In this document: positions 1 through 9,062 of the stretch, one piece after another
Position numbering within the stretch: the first letter of the stretch is position 1
Layout of the letters: each line of letters begins with the position of its first letter
Assembly: GCA_963797765.1 (NCBI GenBank)
Contig: CAWCQU010000004.1
Span: forward strand, 248,001-312,000
Reading direction: 5' to 3'
From: JBGPTK01 sp963797765
GTDB lineage: Bacteria; Acidobacteriota; Terriglobia; Acidiferrales; UBA7541
Length of the DNA stretch: 64,000 bases
Program-made: the position numbers and the translations under genes
The notes under the pieces: model-generated
What the model saw: the letters and a program-made list of their open reading frames with translations, nothing else
Told to the model about the DNA's origin: nothing
The model's database searches: none

Positions 1-1035
1 TGGAAACGAGCCCATGCTCTCCGGACCGAGCTGCACGTTGGGCATATTGCCGCTCGCGGGCATCACTTTGACAACGCTCCCGCCGCCCAACGCGATGCTG
101 CGCAAATACGGAAGAGAAATTCCCACGGAAATCCCAAAAAAATCGGATGGCTTTCGATAGATCGGCTCCGCATTCTTCAGCACGCTAACCTTAGCGGTGG
201 TTCCCCCGATATCCATCGCGATCACGTCGTTCAGCCCATACATTTTTGCCAGGTACGCACTGCCGTGGATGCCCAGAATCGGTCCCGATTCAATGGTATC
301 GATGGCCTTGGTCTTCGCGATACCCGCCACGCCGCCATTGATATGGCTCACCAGAAATGAGCCCATGTATCGCGACGTTTCCCGCAACTCGTCCTCAGCC
401 TTGAACAATGTCGCCGCCAGCGCCCCGTGCGTATAAGCATTGATCAGCGCGCAGTACGAGCGCGTCTCGTCTTCCGCACTCTGCGAAATGTCGATCCCCG
501 CGAGCACTGGCACCGATCCCAGGAAGTGATCCGGGTACTGCTGGTCGATCGTCCTTTTCACAAAAAGTTCGCGCCGGGGGTCGCGGTGGGAATCCTTCAA
601 GCTCACGCAAATTCTGCGGACTCCCTTCTCCAGCAGCGATCGCGCCGCGTTCATAATTTCGGATTCGTCCGCGGATTCGCCCACGCCGACCACATCTGCC
701 TCAGCCACCAGCCGGTTCAGAACTACGCTGCGCGGCTCCGTGCCGTAAATTCCCTTCTCGTGTCCCGATGAAACGAGTAAGCCGATTCTAGGGCCGTGTC
801 GTTCGGCAAGAACATTTGAAGTAATGGTGGTGGACCAGCGGATTAATTCAATCTCTTCCAGAAAGCAGCTCGAATCCTGGAAACCTGCTTGAACAGCTCC
901 TTGAGTCAAACAGTCGAAAAGGCACACCGTCAAATCGTGCGGCGTCGTATCCACTTTCACGCAGATCGTATTCTGGCCGTTCGTGAACAGGCCGTCCGTT
1001 AATGTCCCGCCCACATCAATGTCTACGATCCACAC
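1..1035 (-). CDS. Hydantoinase/oxoprolinase subunit A (HyuA-like), 3' part outside window
   Basis: Reading the minus strand from a GTG at 1035 gives an open frame to the window edge. It starts MWIVDIDVGGTLTD, the phosphate-binding DVGGT motif of the ASKHA-fold HyuA/5-oxoprolinase A family. Around residue 70 comes RWSTTITSNVLAERHGPRIG, the STT.TNAL-type motif of the same family, and a second DIGGTTAKVSVL motif lies about 100 residues before the edge. These enzymes cleave cyclic amides (hydantoins, 5-oxoproline) with ATP, or carboxylate ketones (acetone or acetophenone carboxylase beta subunits), so the substrate is open. About 345 residues are visible; the family is usually about 680. The GTG directly follows the stop of the upstream amidohydrolase gene (stop 1036-1038), so the two are probably translationally coupled. 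The matching HyuB subunit would be expected beyond position 1. Confidence 0.85.
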   Translation of the reverse strand, partial: MWIVDIDVGGTLTDGLFTNGQNTICVKVDTTPHDLTVCLFDCLTQGAVQAGFQDSSCFLEEIELIRWSTTITSNVLAERHGPRIGLLVSSGHEKGIYGTEPRSVVLNRLVAEADVVGVGESADESEIMNAARSLLEKGVRRICVSLKDSHRDPRRELFVKRTIDQQYPDHFLGSVPVLAGIDISQSAEDETRSYCALINAYTHGALAATLFKAEDELRETSRYMGSFLVSHINGGVAGIAKTKAIDTIESGPILGIHGSAYLAKMYGLNDVIAMDIGGTTAKVSVLKNAEPIYRKPSDFFGISVGISLPYLRSIALGGGSVVKVMPASGNMPNVQLGPESMGSFP

Positions 1036-1764
1036 TTAGCCCTCGCCGCGCGTGTCTCCAGAATCGCGATCAAATCCTTCGAGTTCCGCCGACCAGCCAA
1101 AAAAAGACTCCACGTTATAGAGCGTCGCTTCCTGCACGCTGGCGTTTCCCGCGGGCATCGTGCCGTCTCGCAGCAGGATCGGCCAGTAGTCCTGAAAATA
1201 GGCATCCCGCAGCGTGGATTCCACGCATACATTCGTGGCGATTCCCGCAAAAAATAAATATCGAATCCCTCGCACGCGAAGTTGCGAATCCAGCGTCGTT
1301 CCCGCAAATCCGCTGTAGCGCGTTTTGATGATCACCAGGTCGCCATCCTCGGGCGCCAGTTCATCCACAATCGCGAAATCCCAGGTTCCCTCGGTCAGCA
1401 GCTTCCCCTTCAATTCCGGCCGCTGATTCATCAAGTGCATCGCCAGTTCTTTGTGCCAATTCGGCGAATTCGGCCCGCCGCTGTTGCTCAAGTCCGGTTT
1501 GTATCCCATCTGCAGGTACACAACCGGCATCCCCGCCCGCCGCGCCTCCGCCAAAACGTCTCGAACCGTTCGAACCACGCGTTGCGCATCGGAAAGGTCC
1601 GCTCCGGCAATATCCAGCATTCCTCCCTTGCTGGCGAATGCGTTCTGCATGTCCACCACGACGATCGCAGCTCGATCGAAATCAACCGAGAGCGCTTCCG
1701 GCTTGGCTTTCAGTTCCAACACTTTAGAAATAGATCTCCCGGCCCAAACTCCGTCCATCACCAC
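1036..1764 (-). CDS. RutB-like isochorismatase-family amidohydrolase
   Basis: 242-residue cysteine hydrolase of the isochorismatase fold. The triad is visible: Asp38 in VVVDMQNAF, Lys147 in VIIKTRYSGF, and the nucleophile Cys180 in GIATNVCVESTLRDAYF. From memory the alignment to RutB (ureidoacrylate amidohydrolase of the pyrimidine-degrading Rut pathway) is strong over the whole length, including MLDIAGADL, GGPNSPNWHKE, RPELKGKLL, ELAPEDGD and a FFGW motif near the C-terminus. The likely reaction is hydrolysis of a carbamoyl or ureido amide to carbamate or ammonia in the cytoplasm. It sits between an alpha/beta hydrolase (17-bp gap) and a HyuA-like gene, which suggests a pathway for a cyclic amide, ureide or carbamate. 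No other rut genes (RutA, RutC) are present, so the exact substrate is not shown. Confidence 0.85.
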   Translation of the reverse strand: MVMDGVWAGRSISKVLELKAKPEALSVDFDRAAIVVVDMQNAFASKGGMLDIAGADLSDAQRVVRTVRDVLAEARRAGMPVVYLQMGYKPDLSNSGGPNSPNWHKELAMHLMNQRPELKGKLLTEGTWDFAIVDELAPEDGDLVIIKTRYSGFAGTTLDSQLRVRGIRYLFFAGIATNVCVESTLRDAYFQDYWPILLRDGTMPAGNASVQEATLYNVESFFGWSAELEGFDRDSGDTRGEG

Positions 1765-1781
1765 ATGCCCGGCGCCGCATC

Positions 1782-2507
1782 CTAATCGCGTCCAGCTTCG
1801 ACAATCTTTCCCGCCAATCCCAAAGGATTCGTAAACAGAACCTCATGGCTCCCAGGCATCTGCACCAGCCGGTACAAGCCGAGCCGGTTCGACATCCGCG
1901 GATGCCAGCCCCACTCACCGGGAGGAAGCGCTATATCTTCCGTGCAATTGATGTAGCTCTTCGGAATTTCCAGGGAATAAAATTTCTTCAAATCAAGTTT
2001 TTCTCGAAAGGGTTGATAAGGCTCTGGTGACAGTTGCGCGTACGACCATTTCGCCATTTCCAGGTCCGCATCGTTGATAAACGCTTCTCGCCAGATCGGA
2101 AACGGAATCATGACTGATTCATCCGCGGTATTTTTCGCTAACTGCTCGAACAAGGCGACAAACATCGGCGGAATTTCATCGGTCAGGGATTTTCCATCCT
2201 GCAACACAAACCCATTCACAAACACCAGCCGACGGATTCGATCCGGAATCGCTTCAGCCACTTTCGAGATGATCGTCCCGCCAAAGCTATGTCCCACCAG
2301 CACGAAATCGGTCAAGGAATTGCCGCTAATGTAATCCACGATCGATCGCACGCAATCCGCGTGGTTTACCTGCTTGTTTACGCCCTTGCCATGGCCGGCA
2401 ATCGTGGGCGCCAGTGCTTTGTGGCCTTTTTCTATCAAATGATCGATCGTGGGTTGCCACGCAGACCCGTCATGCCAGGAACCATGCACCAACACGAAGA
2501 TTGCCAC
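1782..2507 (-). CDS. Alpha/beta hydrolase (EstC/salicylate-esterase-like)
   Basis: 241-residue alpha/beta hydrolase without signal peptide. The N-terminus FVLVHGSWHDGSAW supplies the oxyanion-hole HG motif. The nucleophile elbow is GHSFGG with Ser74; a candidate acid lies in NCTEDIALP, and the catalytic His is in PGSHEVLF near the C-terminus. The compact size and the LVHG..H....W start resemble the EstC / plant methyl-esterase / hydroxynitrile lyase group, which cleaves small esters. It is first of three minus-strand genes (hydrolase, RutB-like amidohydrolase, HyuA-like) with very short gaps and is likely co-transcribed with them. An ester or amide substrate handled before the RutB-like step is an inference from context. 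Confidence 0.8.
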   Translation of the reverse strand: MAIFVLVHGSWHDGSAWQPTIDHLIEKGHKALAPTIAGHGKGVNKQVNHADCVRSIVDYISGNSLTDFVLVGHSFGGTIISKVAEAIPDRIRRLVFVNGFVLQDGKSLTDEIPPMFVALFEQLAKNTADESVMIPFPIWREAFINDADLEMAKWSYAQLSPEPYQPFREKLDLKKFYSLEIPKSYINCTEDIALPPGEWGWHPRMSNRLGLYRLVQMPGSHEVLFTNPLGLAGKIVEAGRD

Positions 2508-2662
2508 GGCAGGTTCTCCTGAAGATTCTACGAATGCGAATCAAGCCAGCAAGCACTTCCCATAGCACGCCAAGCGCGCTTCCGCAACTCAGGAGTTCGG
2601 ATTCTAGGCGAACCCGATCTCTTCGATTGCTTCCTTTCACGGACCCGAGGCGGGAATCGCAA

Positions 2663-2696
2663 GGTGGGCACGAACCTACTCTCTTCGTGCCTCACC
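2663..2696 (-). terminator. Stem-loop just after the Oar-like receptor gene
   Basis: Arms GGTGGGCACGAA (2663-2674) and TTCGTGCCTCACC (2684-2696) pair with one bulged base around a 9-nt loop. The hairpin lies 16 nt beyond the receptor stop codon at 2712. No long U-run follows on the minus strand, so it may be an mRNA 3'-end stabiliser or a weak terminator. Confidence 0.45.
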
Positions 2697-2711
2697 CTGC
2701 CGTCAGTCCAA

Positions 2712-5700
2712 TCAGAAGGAAAACTTCGCCGCGAACTGTAGCTGCCGCGGGTTCAACATCGTCCTGGGCCCGCCGAACTGAGGATTCGGAACCGGGGGCC
2801 CCGCTGCCGGACAACCTCCGATCTGAACATCCTGAATCGCGATCGAAGTGGCGTCCTTATAATGGTTTGGAATTTGCCCATTGCAGAATGCGTACGTGCC
2901 GTAGACCGATGTGACTTCATCCACATTCGGCCGGTTAAACACGTTAAACGCGTCCATCATCAGGTCGACCCGCATTTTCTCTCCGATTTTAAAGAATCGC
3001 GAAATTCGCAGGTCCACAGCTTTCAGGCTGTCGCCCCAATACGTGTTCCGGGCCGCCAGTCCCACGCGATCCGTTACCGGGTTGGTGTCTCCGTTCGCGT
3101 CGAACCCAACGAACATGGCGAACGGACGCGCCGATTGCAGGGTCACGATGCCGCTGAACTCGAAGTTCCTGACCCACGATTTGTTCGGAGTGTCTGCCGT
3201 GAAATTTCCGATGAAGCGGTGGCGAACGTCCTGGTTGGAATTGGCACGCTCCAGGTTTCTTCGATAGAAATCTTGTGGCGTGCTCACAAACGTCGTAAAC
3301 GTGCCGTCATCGAGCGTTTTCGAGAACGTGTAATTCGCGTTCAGCCGGAAGTACTGCCCGGCTCTTTCGTTCATCTGGGCTGTAAAGCCATTATAAGCTG
3401 AGTTACCGCTGTTGTCCGTGTAGTACAGCAACCCGGAATTGTTATAGAGCGGTCCGCTGAAATTTTCCTTGCCCGGTGAAAAGCCCGGGGGCGGCGGCGG
3501 CGCCGCGGCGCAGGAGGTGGCGGAATTGGTAAGCCCGGCCATGGGGCAAACATTCAAGTTTTCCGCGCGGACCAGTTTGTGCGCGGCCACAAACAAGTAC
3601 CCAACGCTCGCCGACAGACCGCCTGCGATCTGGCGGTCAATTTCAAGGCTGGCTTGCTCCGAGTACGGAATGCGGCTGGCATGGTCAACCATGCCGGCAC
3701 CCGCCGTGCACGAGGGCGGGCAGGCGCCGGTGATGAATTGCGCCGGTACCTGGCCCGTCAGCACCAGGGTCTTCGCCGCAAATGCAGGCAATCCAAGCGG
3801 CCCAGGCGTGAATTGGTTCAGCACCCAGGTAGCGGAAGCGGAGCCGTCCCGGATTCCAGGCAGCGTCACTCCCGGTATCACAACTGGCCGTTGCGGCTGC
3901 GTGATGAATAGAAACGAAAGATTGTATCGGTCATCAAAAATGCCGAAGCCCGAGCGGATCACGGTCTTGTTGTTCGGCGAATACGCGAACCCCACTCTCG
4001 GCTGAACTCCGCGGTAATCCGGATCGATCTGTTTCGATAATCCGGTTTCAAAGTCATACCGCACGCCATAATTCAGCGTCAATTTGGGAGTGACCCGCCA
4101 CTGGTCCTGGGCAAAGAACCCGTAGTAGCGGTGGTCGAGCGTCTCGGAAAAATTAACGGTCTGGGAGGGAAGATAGGCATTCTGCCAGTTGGTCGGAATC
4201 GCCGGCGGCGTAAATCCCGGAGTCAGCGGCCCGCTCCCCACCGGCGCTCCCCAGAAAATAATCGGCGTTCCGTCCAGCACGGGTGGCAGCGGACACGTAT
4301 CGCCCGGATTGGGGCTGTCCGGAATATGAGCGTTCGGATTGACGAAGTTCGCGAAATCGATCAGGCAATTGACGCCCGGAAGAACGATTCGCATGGGCGT
4401 GAACCCAGGCCAGATTACAAAATTATTGACGTAGTTAAAATCCACTCCGAATTTCGCGACGTGCGCTCCTTTCACCCACGCCAGAGAGTCGCTGAATTGC
4501 ACGCGGCTTTCAAAAATCGCGTCCAGAACTCCGAAATTGTGCCCAAACAGCAGCGTGTTCGGAATATCCAGGTTGGGCTGGCCGGTAACGCCGGGGAAGT
4601 CATAATGACGCCGCGCATACTGGGCCAGGAAGCTGTTCACCAAAGTTGGACTCACTTCGGAATTCAGCGTTGCCACCAGCGATTGGTCGCGAAGAAAAAC
4701 ATCATGTCCGCTGCTCGGCGCGCCAATGCCGCCGCCATCCAGAGTGCTGCCCACCAATTGATTTAAATCGCGCCCGTCCTCGATGTTGTAGCGCAGGCTC
4801 AAGCGGTGCTTCGCGCCGAATTGCTGGTCCACCTTCACGATCCCGTTGTCGTTATCCTTTGTCTTCAGCAAATTCAGGTTTTCCGGGGCGATTCCCATGG
4901 CCACTTTCGACGCATTAATCAGATTCAAATCGCTCAAAAGCGTCTCGGGATACGTGGGAGATTCCGCGCGCCTCTGGCCTTCGTAATTCATGAAGAAAAA
5001 TGTCTTGTCCTTCTTGATCGGCCCGCCAAAGGTTCCGCCAAATTGATTCTGGCGCAGCACGTACGCCTGCGGCGAGGGCTGCAACAACGATCGCGCATCC
5101 GTGGCGTTATTCTGCAAGTAGTCGTAAACGGACCCGTGGTAATCATTCGTGCCCGATTTCGTCACGATGTTGACGATCCCCCCCAGCGCCCTTCCGTACT
5201 CCGCTCCAAAACTGTTGTTCACCACCCGGAACTCGTTCACCGCTTCCTGCGACGGCGCGGCCCGCTGCGAGCCCGTCGCCGTATTCACGTTGTCCGCTCC
5301 GTCCACCGTGATTTCGTTGCTCAAATCGCGCATGCCCGCAAAGGAAACGCGTGTCACCTCAAATTCCGTAATCGTCGACTGCAAACTGGTCCGCCCCGTG
5401 GCTACTCCGGGAGTTAGCAACGCGAAATCCGTGAAGAGCCGGCCGCTGATCGGCAGCGATGCAATCGCTCTCGTGTCGATCACTTGGCTCACTTCCGTCC
5501 GTGTAGGTTCAATGGTTTGCGCTTCGCCGGTCACTGTCACCTGTTCACCGAGCGAGGCCACCCTGAGCACCACGTCGATCGTCGCCGATTGCCCCACCGT
5601 CAGCACGATTCCCGTCCGCGTATAGTTCGAAAATCCCGTGAAGGAAACTTTCAATTCATACTGGCCCGGCGCCAGGTTGGGCAGCACGTATAGTCCGCTG

Positions 5701-5903
5701 TCGTTCGAATTCGTCGTAAAGACGCGATTCGTGTCCGTATCGCGCAGGGTGACGGTAGCCTTGGCCACCGCGGCGCCACTCTCATCGTGGATGCTCCCGT
5801 TCAACTGTGCCACGGTTGCGCCCACTTGCGCGAACGCAGCACTCCCCAAACTCAGCCAAATCACGGTTACAAGAAAGGCCACCAATCCCGTACGACCCCT
5901 CAT
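2712..5903 (-). CDS. Oar-like TonB-dependent receptor with carboxypeptidase-regulatory-like domain
   Basis: 1063-residue outer-membrane receptor. Residues 1-26 are a signal peptide ending AAFAQ. Residues about 30-115 form a CarboxypepD-regulatory-like beta-sandwich (GSIHDESGAAVAKATVTLRD, then LPNLAPGQYELKVSFTGF). A plug domain follows (SLPISGRLFTDFALLTPGV, NEITVDGADN, NEFRVVNNSFGAEYGRALGG), then a long beta-barrel ending in FAAKFSF with the terminal aromatic expected of outer-membrane barrels. This architecture is widespread in Acidobacteriota and is assumed to import large or complex organic nutrients. It is divergent from a PQQ alcohol dehydrogenase across a 515-bp spacer holding operator-like palindromes. 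The start is supported by GAGAGGGG about 6 nt before ATG. The substrate is unknown. Confidence 0.9.
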   Translation of the reverse strand: MRGRTGLVAFLVTVIWLSLGSAAFAQVGATVAQLNGSIHDESGAAVAKATVTLRDTDTNRVFTTNSNDSGLYVLPNLAPGQYELKVSFTGFSNYTRTGIVLTVGQSATIDVVLRVASLGEQVTVTGEAQTIEPTRTEVSQVIDTRAIASLPISGRLFTDFALLTPGVATGRTSLQSTITEFEVTRVSFAGMRDLSNEITVDGADNVNTATGSQRAAPSQEAVNEFRVVNNSFGAEYGRALGGIVNIVTKSGTNDYHGSVYDYLQNNATDARSLLQPSPQAYVLRQNQFGGTFGGPIKKDKTFFFMNYEGQRRAESPTYPETLLSDLNLINASKVAMGIAPENLNLLKTKDNDNGIVKVDQQFGAKHRLSLRYNIEDGRDLNQLVGSTLDGGGIGAPSSGHDVFLRDQSLVATLNSEVSPTLVNSFLAQYARRHYDFPGVTGQPNLDIPNTLLFGHNFGVLDAIFESRVQFSDSLAWVKGAHVAKFGVDFNYVNNFVIWPGFTPMRIVLPGVNCLIDFANFVNPNAHIPDSPNPGDTCPLPPVLDGTPIIFWGAPVGSGPLTPGFTPPAIPTNWQNAYLPSQTVNFSETLDHRYYGFFAQDQWRVTPKLTLNYGVRYDFETGLSKQIDPDYRGVQPRVGFAYSPNNKTVIRSGFGIFDDRYNLSFLFITQPQRPVVIPGVTLPGIRDGSASATWVLNQFTPGPLGLPAFAAKTLVLTGQVPAQFITGACPPSCTAGAGMVDHASRIPYSEQASLEIDRQIAGGLSASVGYLFVAAHKLVRAENLNVCPMAGLTNSATSCAAAPPPPPGFSPGKENFSGPLYNNSGLLYYTDNSGNSAYNGFTAQMNERAGQYFRLNANYTFSKTLDDGTFTTFVSTPQDFYRRNLERANSNQDVRHRFIGNFTADTPNKSWVRNFEFSGIVTLQSARPFAMFVGFDANGDTNPVTDRVGLAARNTYWGDSLKAVDLRISRFFKIGEKMRVDLMMDAFNVFNRPNVDEVTSVYGTYAFCNGQIPNHYKDATSIAIQDVQIGGCPAAGPPVPNPQFGGPRTMLNPRQLQFAAKFSF

Positions 5904-6027
5904 AAGTCACCCCTCTCAAGGAAATTTCAGGAAAATTCCCTCAACTAAGCATCCAAAACCGCACCCCATGCAAATCCCCGGATCCCCCGCCCATCGACCG
6001 CCTGCCACCACCCTTGTCGAGCTCTTC

Positions 6028-6047
6028 TTTTGAACAAGCGTTCAAAA
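6028..6047. promoter_or_regulatory. Perfect inverted repeat, TetR-type operator candidate
   Basis: TTTTGAAC-AAGC-GTTCAAAA is a perfect 8-bp inverted repeat with a 4-nt centre, between the divergent receptor (start 5903) and PQQ dehydrogenase (start 6419). The TTGAAC/GTTCAA half-sites resemble TetR/AcrR-family operators. No regulator gene lies next to it in the window. The 515-bp spacer 5904-6418 shows no convincing gene. Confidence 0.55.
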
Positions 6048-6109
6048 CCCTCTTCCACCTGCACTCGTGCCAGCAGGTCTAACTCCAGCGCTTCCTATTG
6101 TCAAGCCTT

Positions 6110-6131
6110 TAATCGTTCGCTTGTTCGATTA
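6110..6131. promoter_or_regulatory. Second operator-like inverted repeat
   Basis: TAATCG (6110-6115) and CGATTA (6126-6131) are perfect arms around 10 nt. Read on the minus strand the centre contains GAACAAGCG, identical to the core of the palindrome at 6028-6047. The two sites may therefore bind the same protein. Confidence 0.4.
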
Positions 6132-6418
6132 TCGCCCGCTTCTCCCTCTTGTCCCTCCTCGCCTGATTTTCCCCTCTTCTGCGTTCCTGCCCACCGCCCT
6201 ATTTCCTGTCTCGTGCCATCACACCGGACCATTCTTCAATTGATTCCCAATCCCCGGGCTCCCCATGTGTCTGGCCTGCGTGCAATCTCGCTCCATTTCT
6301 TCCCTGCGTGCGATTAACTTCCCTAAAGCCTGATCCGCTTGACATCTCCGGCTTGAGGAGTTAAACCAAGTCCTCGCTCAAACGATCAGGCACGTGTCGT
6401 CTCTCGTTCGGAGGCCAG

Positions 6419-8572
6419 ATGCATCGCTCACGGATTTCGATCCTCGCCGTATTCCTGCTATTCACATTTTTCGGAGGATGCCGGAAATCCGGCTCGCAAA
6501 CTTCCCGCGAATCAAAACAGGACTTGACCAGAAATGCCGCTGCCGTAAACGCAGCCCGCATCGAAAATGCCGATCAGGAACCTGGCAACTGGATGAGCCA
6601 CGGCCGCACCTACAACGAGCAGCGCTTCAGTCCGCTCAAGCAAATCAACGATCAAAATATCTCTCAACTCCATCTCGCCTGGTTTTACGACCTGGACACT
6701 CATCGAGGTCAGGAGGCCACTCCCCTGATCATCGATGGCGTGATGTATTTTTCCACCGCCTGGAGCAAAGTTGTCGCACTCAATGCCGCCACCGGCGCGC
6801 TTCTTTGGACCTACGATCCAGAAGTCCCTCCCGAATGGGCCGTCAACGCTTGCTGCGACGTAATCAATCGCGGCGTCGCGGCGTGGAACGGCAAACTCTA
6901 TATCGGCACTCTGGACGGCCGTTTGATCGCGCTCAACGCCGCAACGGGCAAGCCTGTTTGGGAAAAGCTCACCATCGATCCACATTTTCGTTACACCATC
7001 ACCGGCGCTCCGCGAGTGGCCAAGGGAAAAGTAATCATCGGCAATGGTGGCGCGGAAATGGGAGTGCGCGGTTACGTCTCCGCATATGACGCCGAAACCG
7101 GAAACATGGTCTGGCGCTTCTACACCGTGCCTGGTGATCCTTCAAAGCCCTTCGAAAGTCCCGCTCTCGAAAAAGCCGCGAAAACTTGGACCGGAGAATG
7201 GTGGAAGCTGGGCGGTGGCGGAACCGTTTGGGACTCCATCGTCTACGATCCCGAACTAGATCTGCTCTATATCGGAGTCGGCAACGGCGGCCCATGGGAT
7301 CGTGGAGTTCGCAGTCCTCAAGGTGGCGATAATCTGTTCATCGCTTCGATCGTAGCCCTCAAACCGGACACCGGCGAATACGTTTGGCATTATCAGGAAA
7401 CTCCCGGCGACATGTGGGATTTCACCTCTGCACAGCCGATCATCCTGGCCGATATCGCTCTGGACGGCCAGCCACGCAAGTTGCTTTTTCACGCGCCGAA
7501 AAATGGATTCTTTTATGTTCTCGACCGTGCCACCGGCGAACTGATCTCCGCGAAGCCGTATACCCAGATCAACTGGGCCACCGGTGTGGATATGAAAACC
7601 GGACGTCCCGTCGAGACTGCCTTCGCCCGGTATCCGGGAAAGACTCCTCTGCCCATCGTCCCCGGCCCCTTGGGCGCGCATAACTGGCATCCCATGTCTT
7701 ATAGCCCTCTCACTCATTTGGTTTATATTCCAGTTCAGGATGCCGGTTTCGAATATAAGTCGGAACAACACTTTCAAAAGAGAAAGCTCGCCGCCAATTA
7801 CGGCATCGACATCGTCGCCGCGGAAATGCCGCAGGATCCCAAGATCAAGAAATTCATACTCGACAGCATAAAAGGCCATCTGCTCGCCTGGGATCCCATC
7901 CAGCAGAAACAGGTTTGGCGCGTCGACCGCCCCGGCCCGTGGAATGGTGGCGTGCTTTCCACCGCCGGCAATTTGGTTTTTGAGGGTACCGCCGCTGGAA
8001 ACTTTGAGGCCTATCGTGCAGACACCGGAGAAAAACTCTGGTCACGCCCAGGCCAGACAGGAATCATGGCCGGCCCAGTCTCCTACACCGTAAAGGGCGA
8101 ACAATATGTCGCCGTTCTCGCCGGTTGGGGAGGCGTCTTCCCTCTCGCCACCGGAGAAATTTCGTTCAAGTCCGGCAAGGTGCGCAACGTCAGCCGCATG
8201 CTCGTCTTCAAACTGGGAGGAAAAGCCACCCTGCCTCCCCTGCCCGATATGGAGCCCGCAATTTTGAATCCCCCACCGCTAAAAGCCACTCCAGCCACCC
8301 TCCAAAAGGGCCAATTGCTTTTCCAGACCTACTGCTCCGCTTGCCACGGCGACGCCGTAGTCAGTGGCGGCGTCCTGCCCGACTTGCGCTATTCCAGCGC
8401 TCTTGCGGACGACCAGTGGTTCGACATAGTCCTGGATGGCCTCCTCCAGCCAAATGGAATGGTCTCCTTCTCCAAGGAACTCTCTCACAACGACGCAGGA
8501 GCAATCCGCGCCTACGTAATTCAAAGAGCCCACCAAACGATGGATGAGGCCAGGTCAGCCGCTCCAAAATAA
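6419..8572 (+). CDS. Quinohemoprotein alcohol dehydrogenase (PQQ- and cytochrome c-containing), lipoprotein
   Basis: 717 residues. The N-terminus carries a lipoprotein signal (hydrophobic stretch then FFGGC, Cys21), so the enzyme is probably anchored in the periplasm. An eight-bladed PQQ propeller follows, with repeated AATGxxxW blades (LNAATGALLWTYD, LNAATGKPVWEK, YDAETGNMVWRF), the vicinal-cysteine motif NACCDVI typical of PQQ alcohol dehydrogenases, and a WDFTSAQP segment bearing the usual catalytic Asp. The last about 85 residues are a cytochrome c domain with YCSACHG near residue 640 and an axial Met candidate in QPNGMVSF. This is the type II quinohemoprotein layout: alcohol oxidation passes electrons from PQQ to heme and on to the respiratory chain. 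GGAGG lies 4 nt before ATG. No PQQ synthesis genes or second cytochrome gene are nearby. Confidence 0.9.
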   Translation: MHRSRISILAVFLLFTFFGGCRKSGSQTSRESKQDLTRNAAAVNAARIENADQEPGNWMSHGRTYNEQRFSPLKQINDQNISQLHLAWFYDLDTHRGQEATPLIIDGVMYFSTAWSKVVALNAATGALLWTYDPEVPPEWAVNACCDVINRGVAAWNGKLYIGTLDGRLIALNAATGKPVWEKLTIDPHFRYTITGAPRVAKGKVIIGNGGAEMGVRGYVSAYDAETGNMVWRFYTVPGDPSKPFESPALEKAAKTWTGEWWKLGGGGTVWDSIVYDPELDLLYIGVGNGGPWDRGVRSPQGGDNLFIASIVALKPDTGEYVWHYQETPGDMWDFTSAQPIILADIALDGQPRKLLFHAPKNGFFYVLDRATGELISAKPYTQINWATGVDMKTGRPVETAFARYPGKTPLPIVPGPLGAHNWHPMSYSPLTHLVYIPVQDAGFEYKSEQHFQKRKLAANYGIDIVAAEMPQDPKIKKFILDSIKGHLLAWDPIQQKQVWRVDRPGPWNGGVLSTAGNLVFEGTAAGNFEAYRADTGEKLWSRPGQTGIMAGPVSYTVKGEQYVAVLAGWGGVFPLATGEISFKSGKVRNVSRMLVFKLGGKATLPPLPDMEPAILNPPPLKATPATLQKGQLLFQTYCSACHGDAVVSGGVLPDLRYSSALADDQWFDIVLDGLLQPNGMVSFSKELSHNDAGAIRAYVIQRAHQTMDEARSAAPK

Positions 8573-8587
8573 CCAGCGCCCAGGTAG

Positions 8588-8607
8588 CACAGCCACTCCT
8601 GGCTGTG
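8588..8607. repeat. Palindromic intergenic repeat with CTCC loop (copy 1)
   Basis: CACAGCCA-CTCC-TGGCTGTG is a perfect 8-bp hairpin with a CTCC loop, 16 nt after the PQQ dehydrogenase stop. The copy at 18377-18400 has the same loop and CACAG/CTGTG core. Confidence 0.6.
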
Positions 8608-8721
8608 TCTGCCTTTATCGCGCCACAAAAAATCCGCACGAGCTTCTTCGCTTCCACGCAAAGTTACTTAGCACCCACTCTTTATTTTGGTTTGGGGATT
8701 TCAAACGCGACGGAACAAACT

Positions 8722-8910
8722 CTAATGTTCCAACTCCGCACTTGCCTCAGAAACACGCGCCACCGCCCGGCCCCGCAGAAAGTGCCGTGACAAATCCATT
8801 TCCCGCTCCAACAGCGCGGTCGGTGTAGTTCCAGAGAATTCGTGAAAATCCCGGATCAGGTGTGCTAGGTCGTGATAACCACAATCGACCTCGGCGTTGA
8901 TCCAGTCTGT
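8722..8910 (-). pseudogene. Remnant of an AraC-family regulator (C-terminal helix-turn-helix only)
   Basis: On the minus strand one frame reads NAEVDCGYHDLAHLIRDF, then HEFSGTTPTALLERE, then a stop at 8722-8724. This is the second helix-turn-helix of AraC/XylS regulators (consensus GYxDxxHFxRxFKxxxGxTPxxYR). Upstream the frame continues open (VSAGETGTDWI) but quickly loses similarity and has no start codon. The rest of 8573-9062 holds only palindromic or repeat-like sequence. It is most likely a decayed gene; the function is lost. Confidence 0.6.
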
Positions 8911-9062
8911 GCCTGTTTCGCCGGCGCTGACGTTTTCTCTTTTCGGTCATCCCGTTTGCCTTGAGCCTGTCGAAGGGAATCCCGGTGAGGTGTCCGGATG
9001 AGGGATCCCGAGTCAACTTAATCCAGTTGGTATGAGTTGCGTCCCCGAGACCAGTCCACTTC

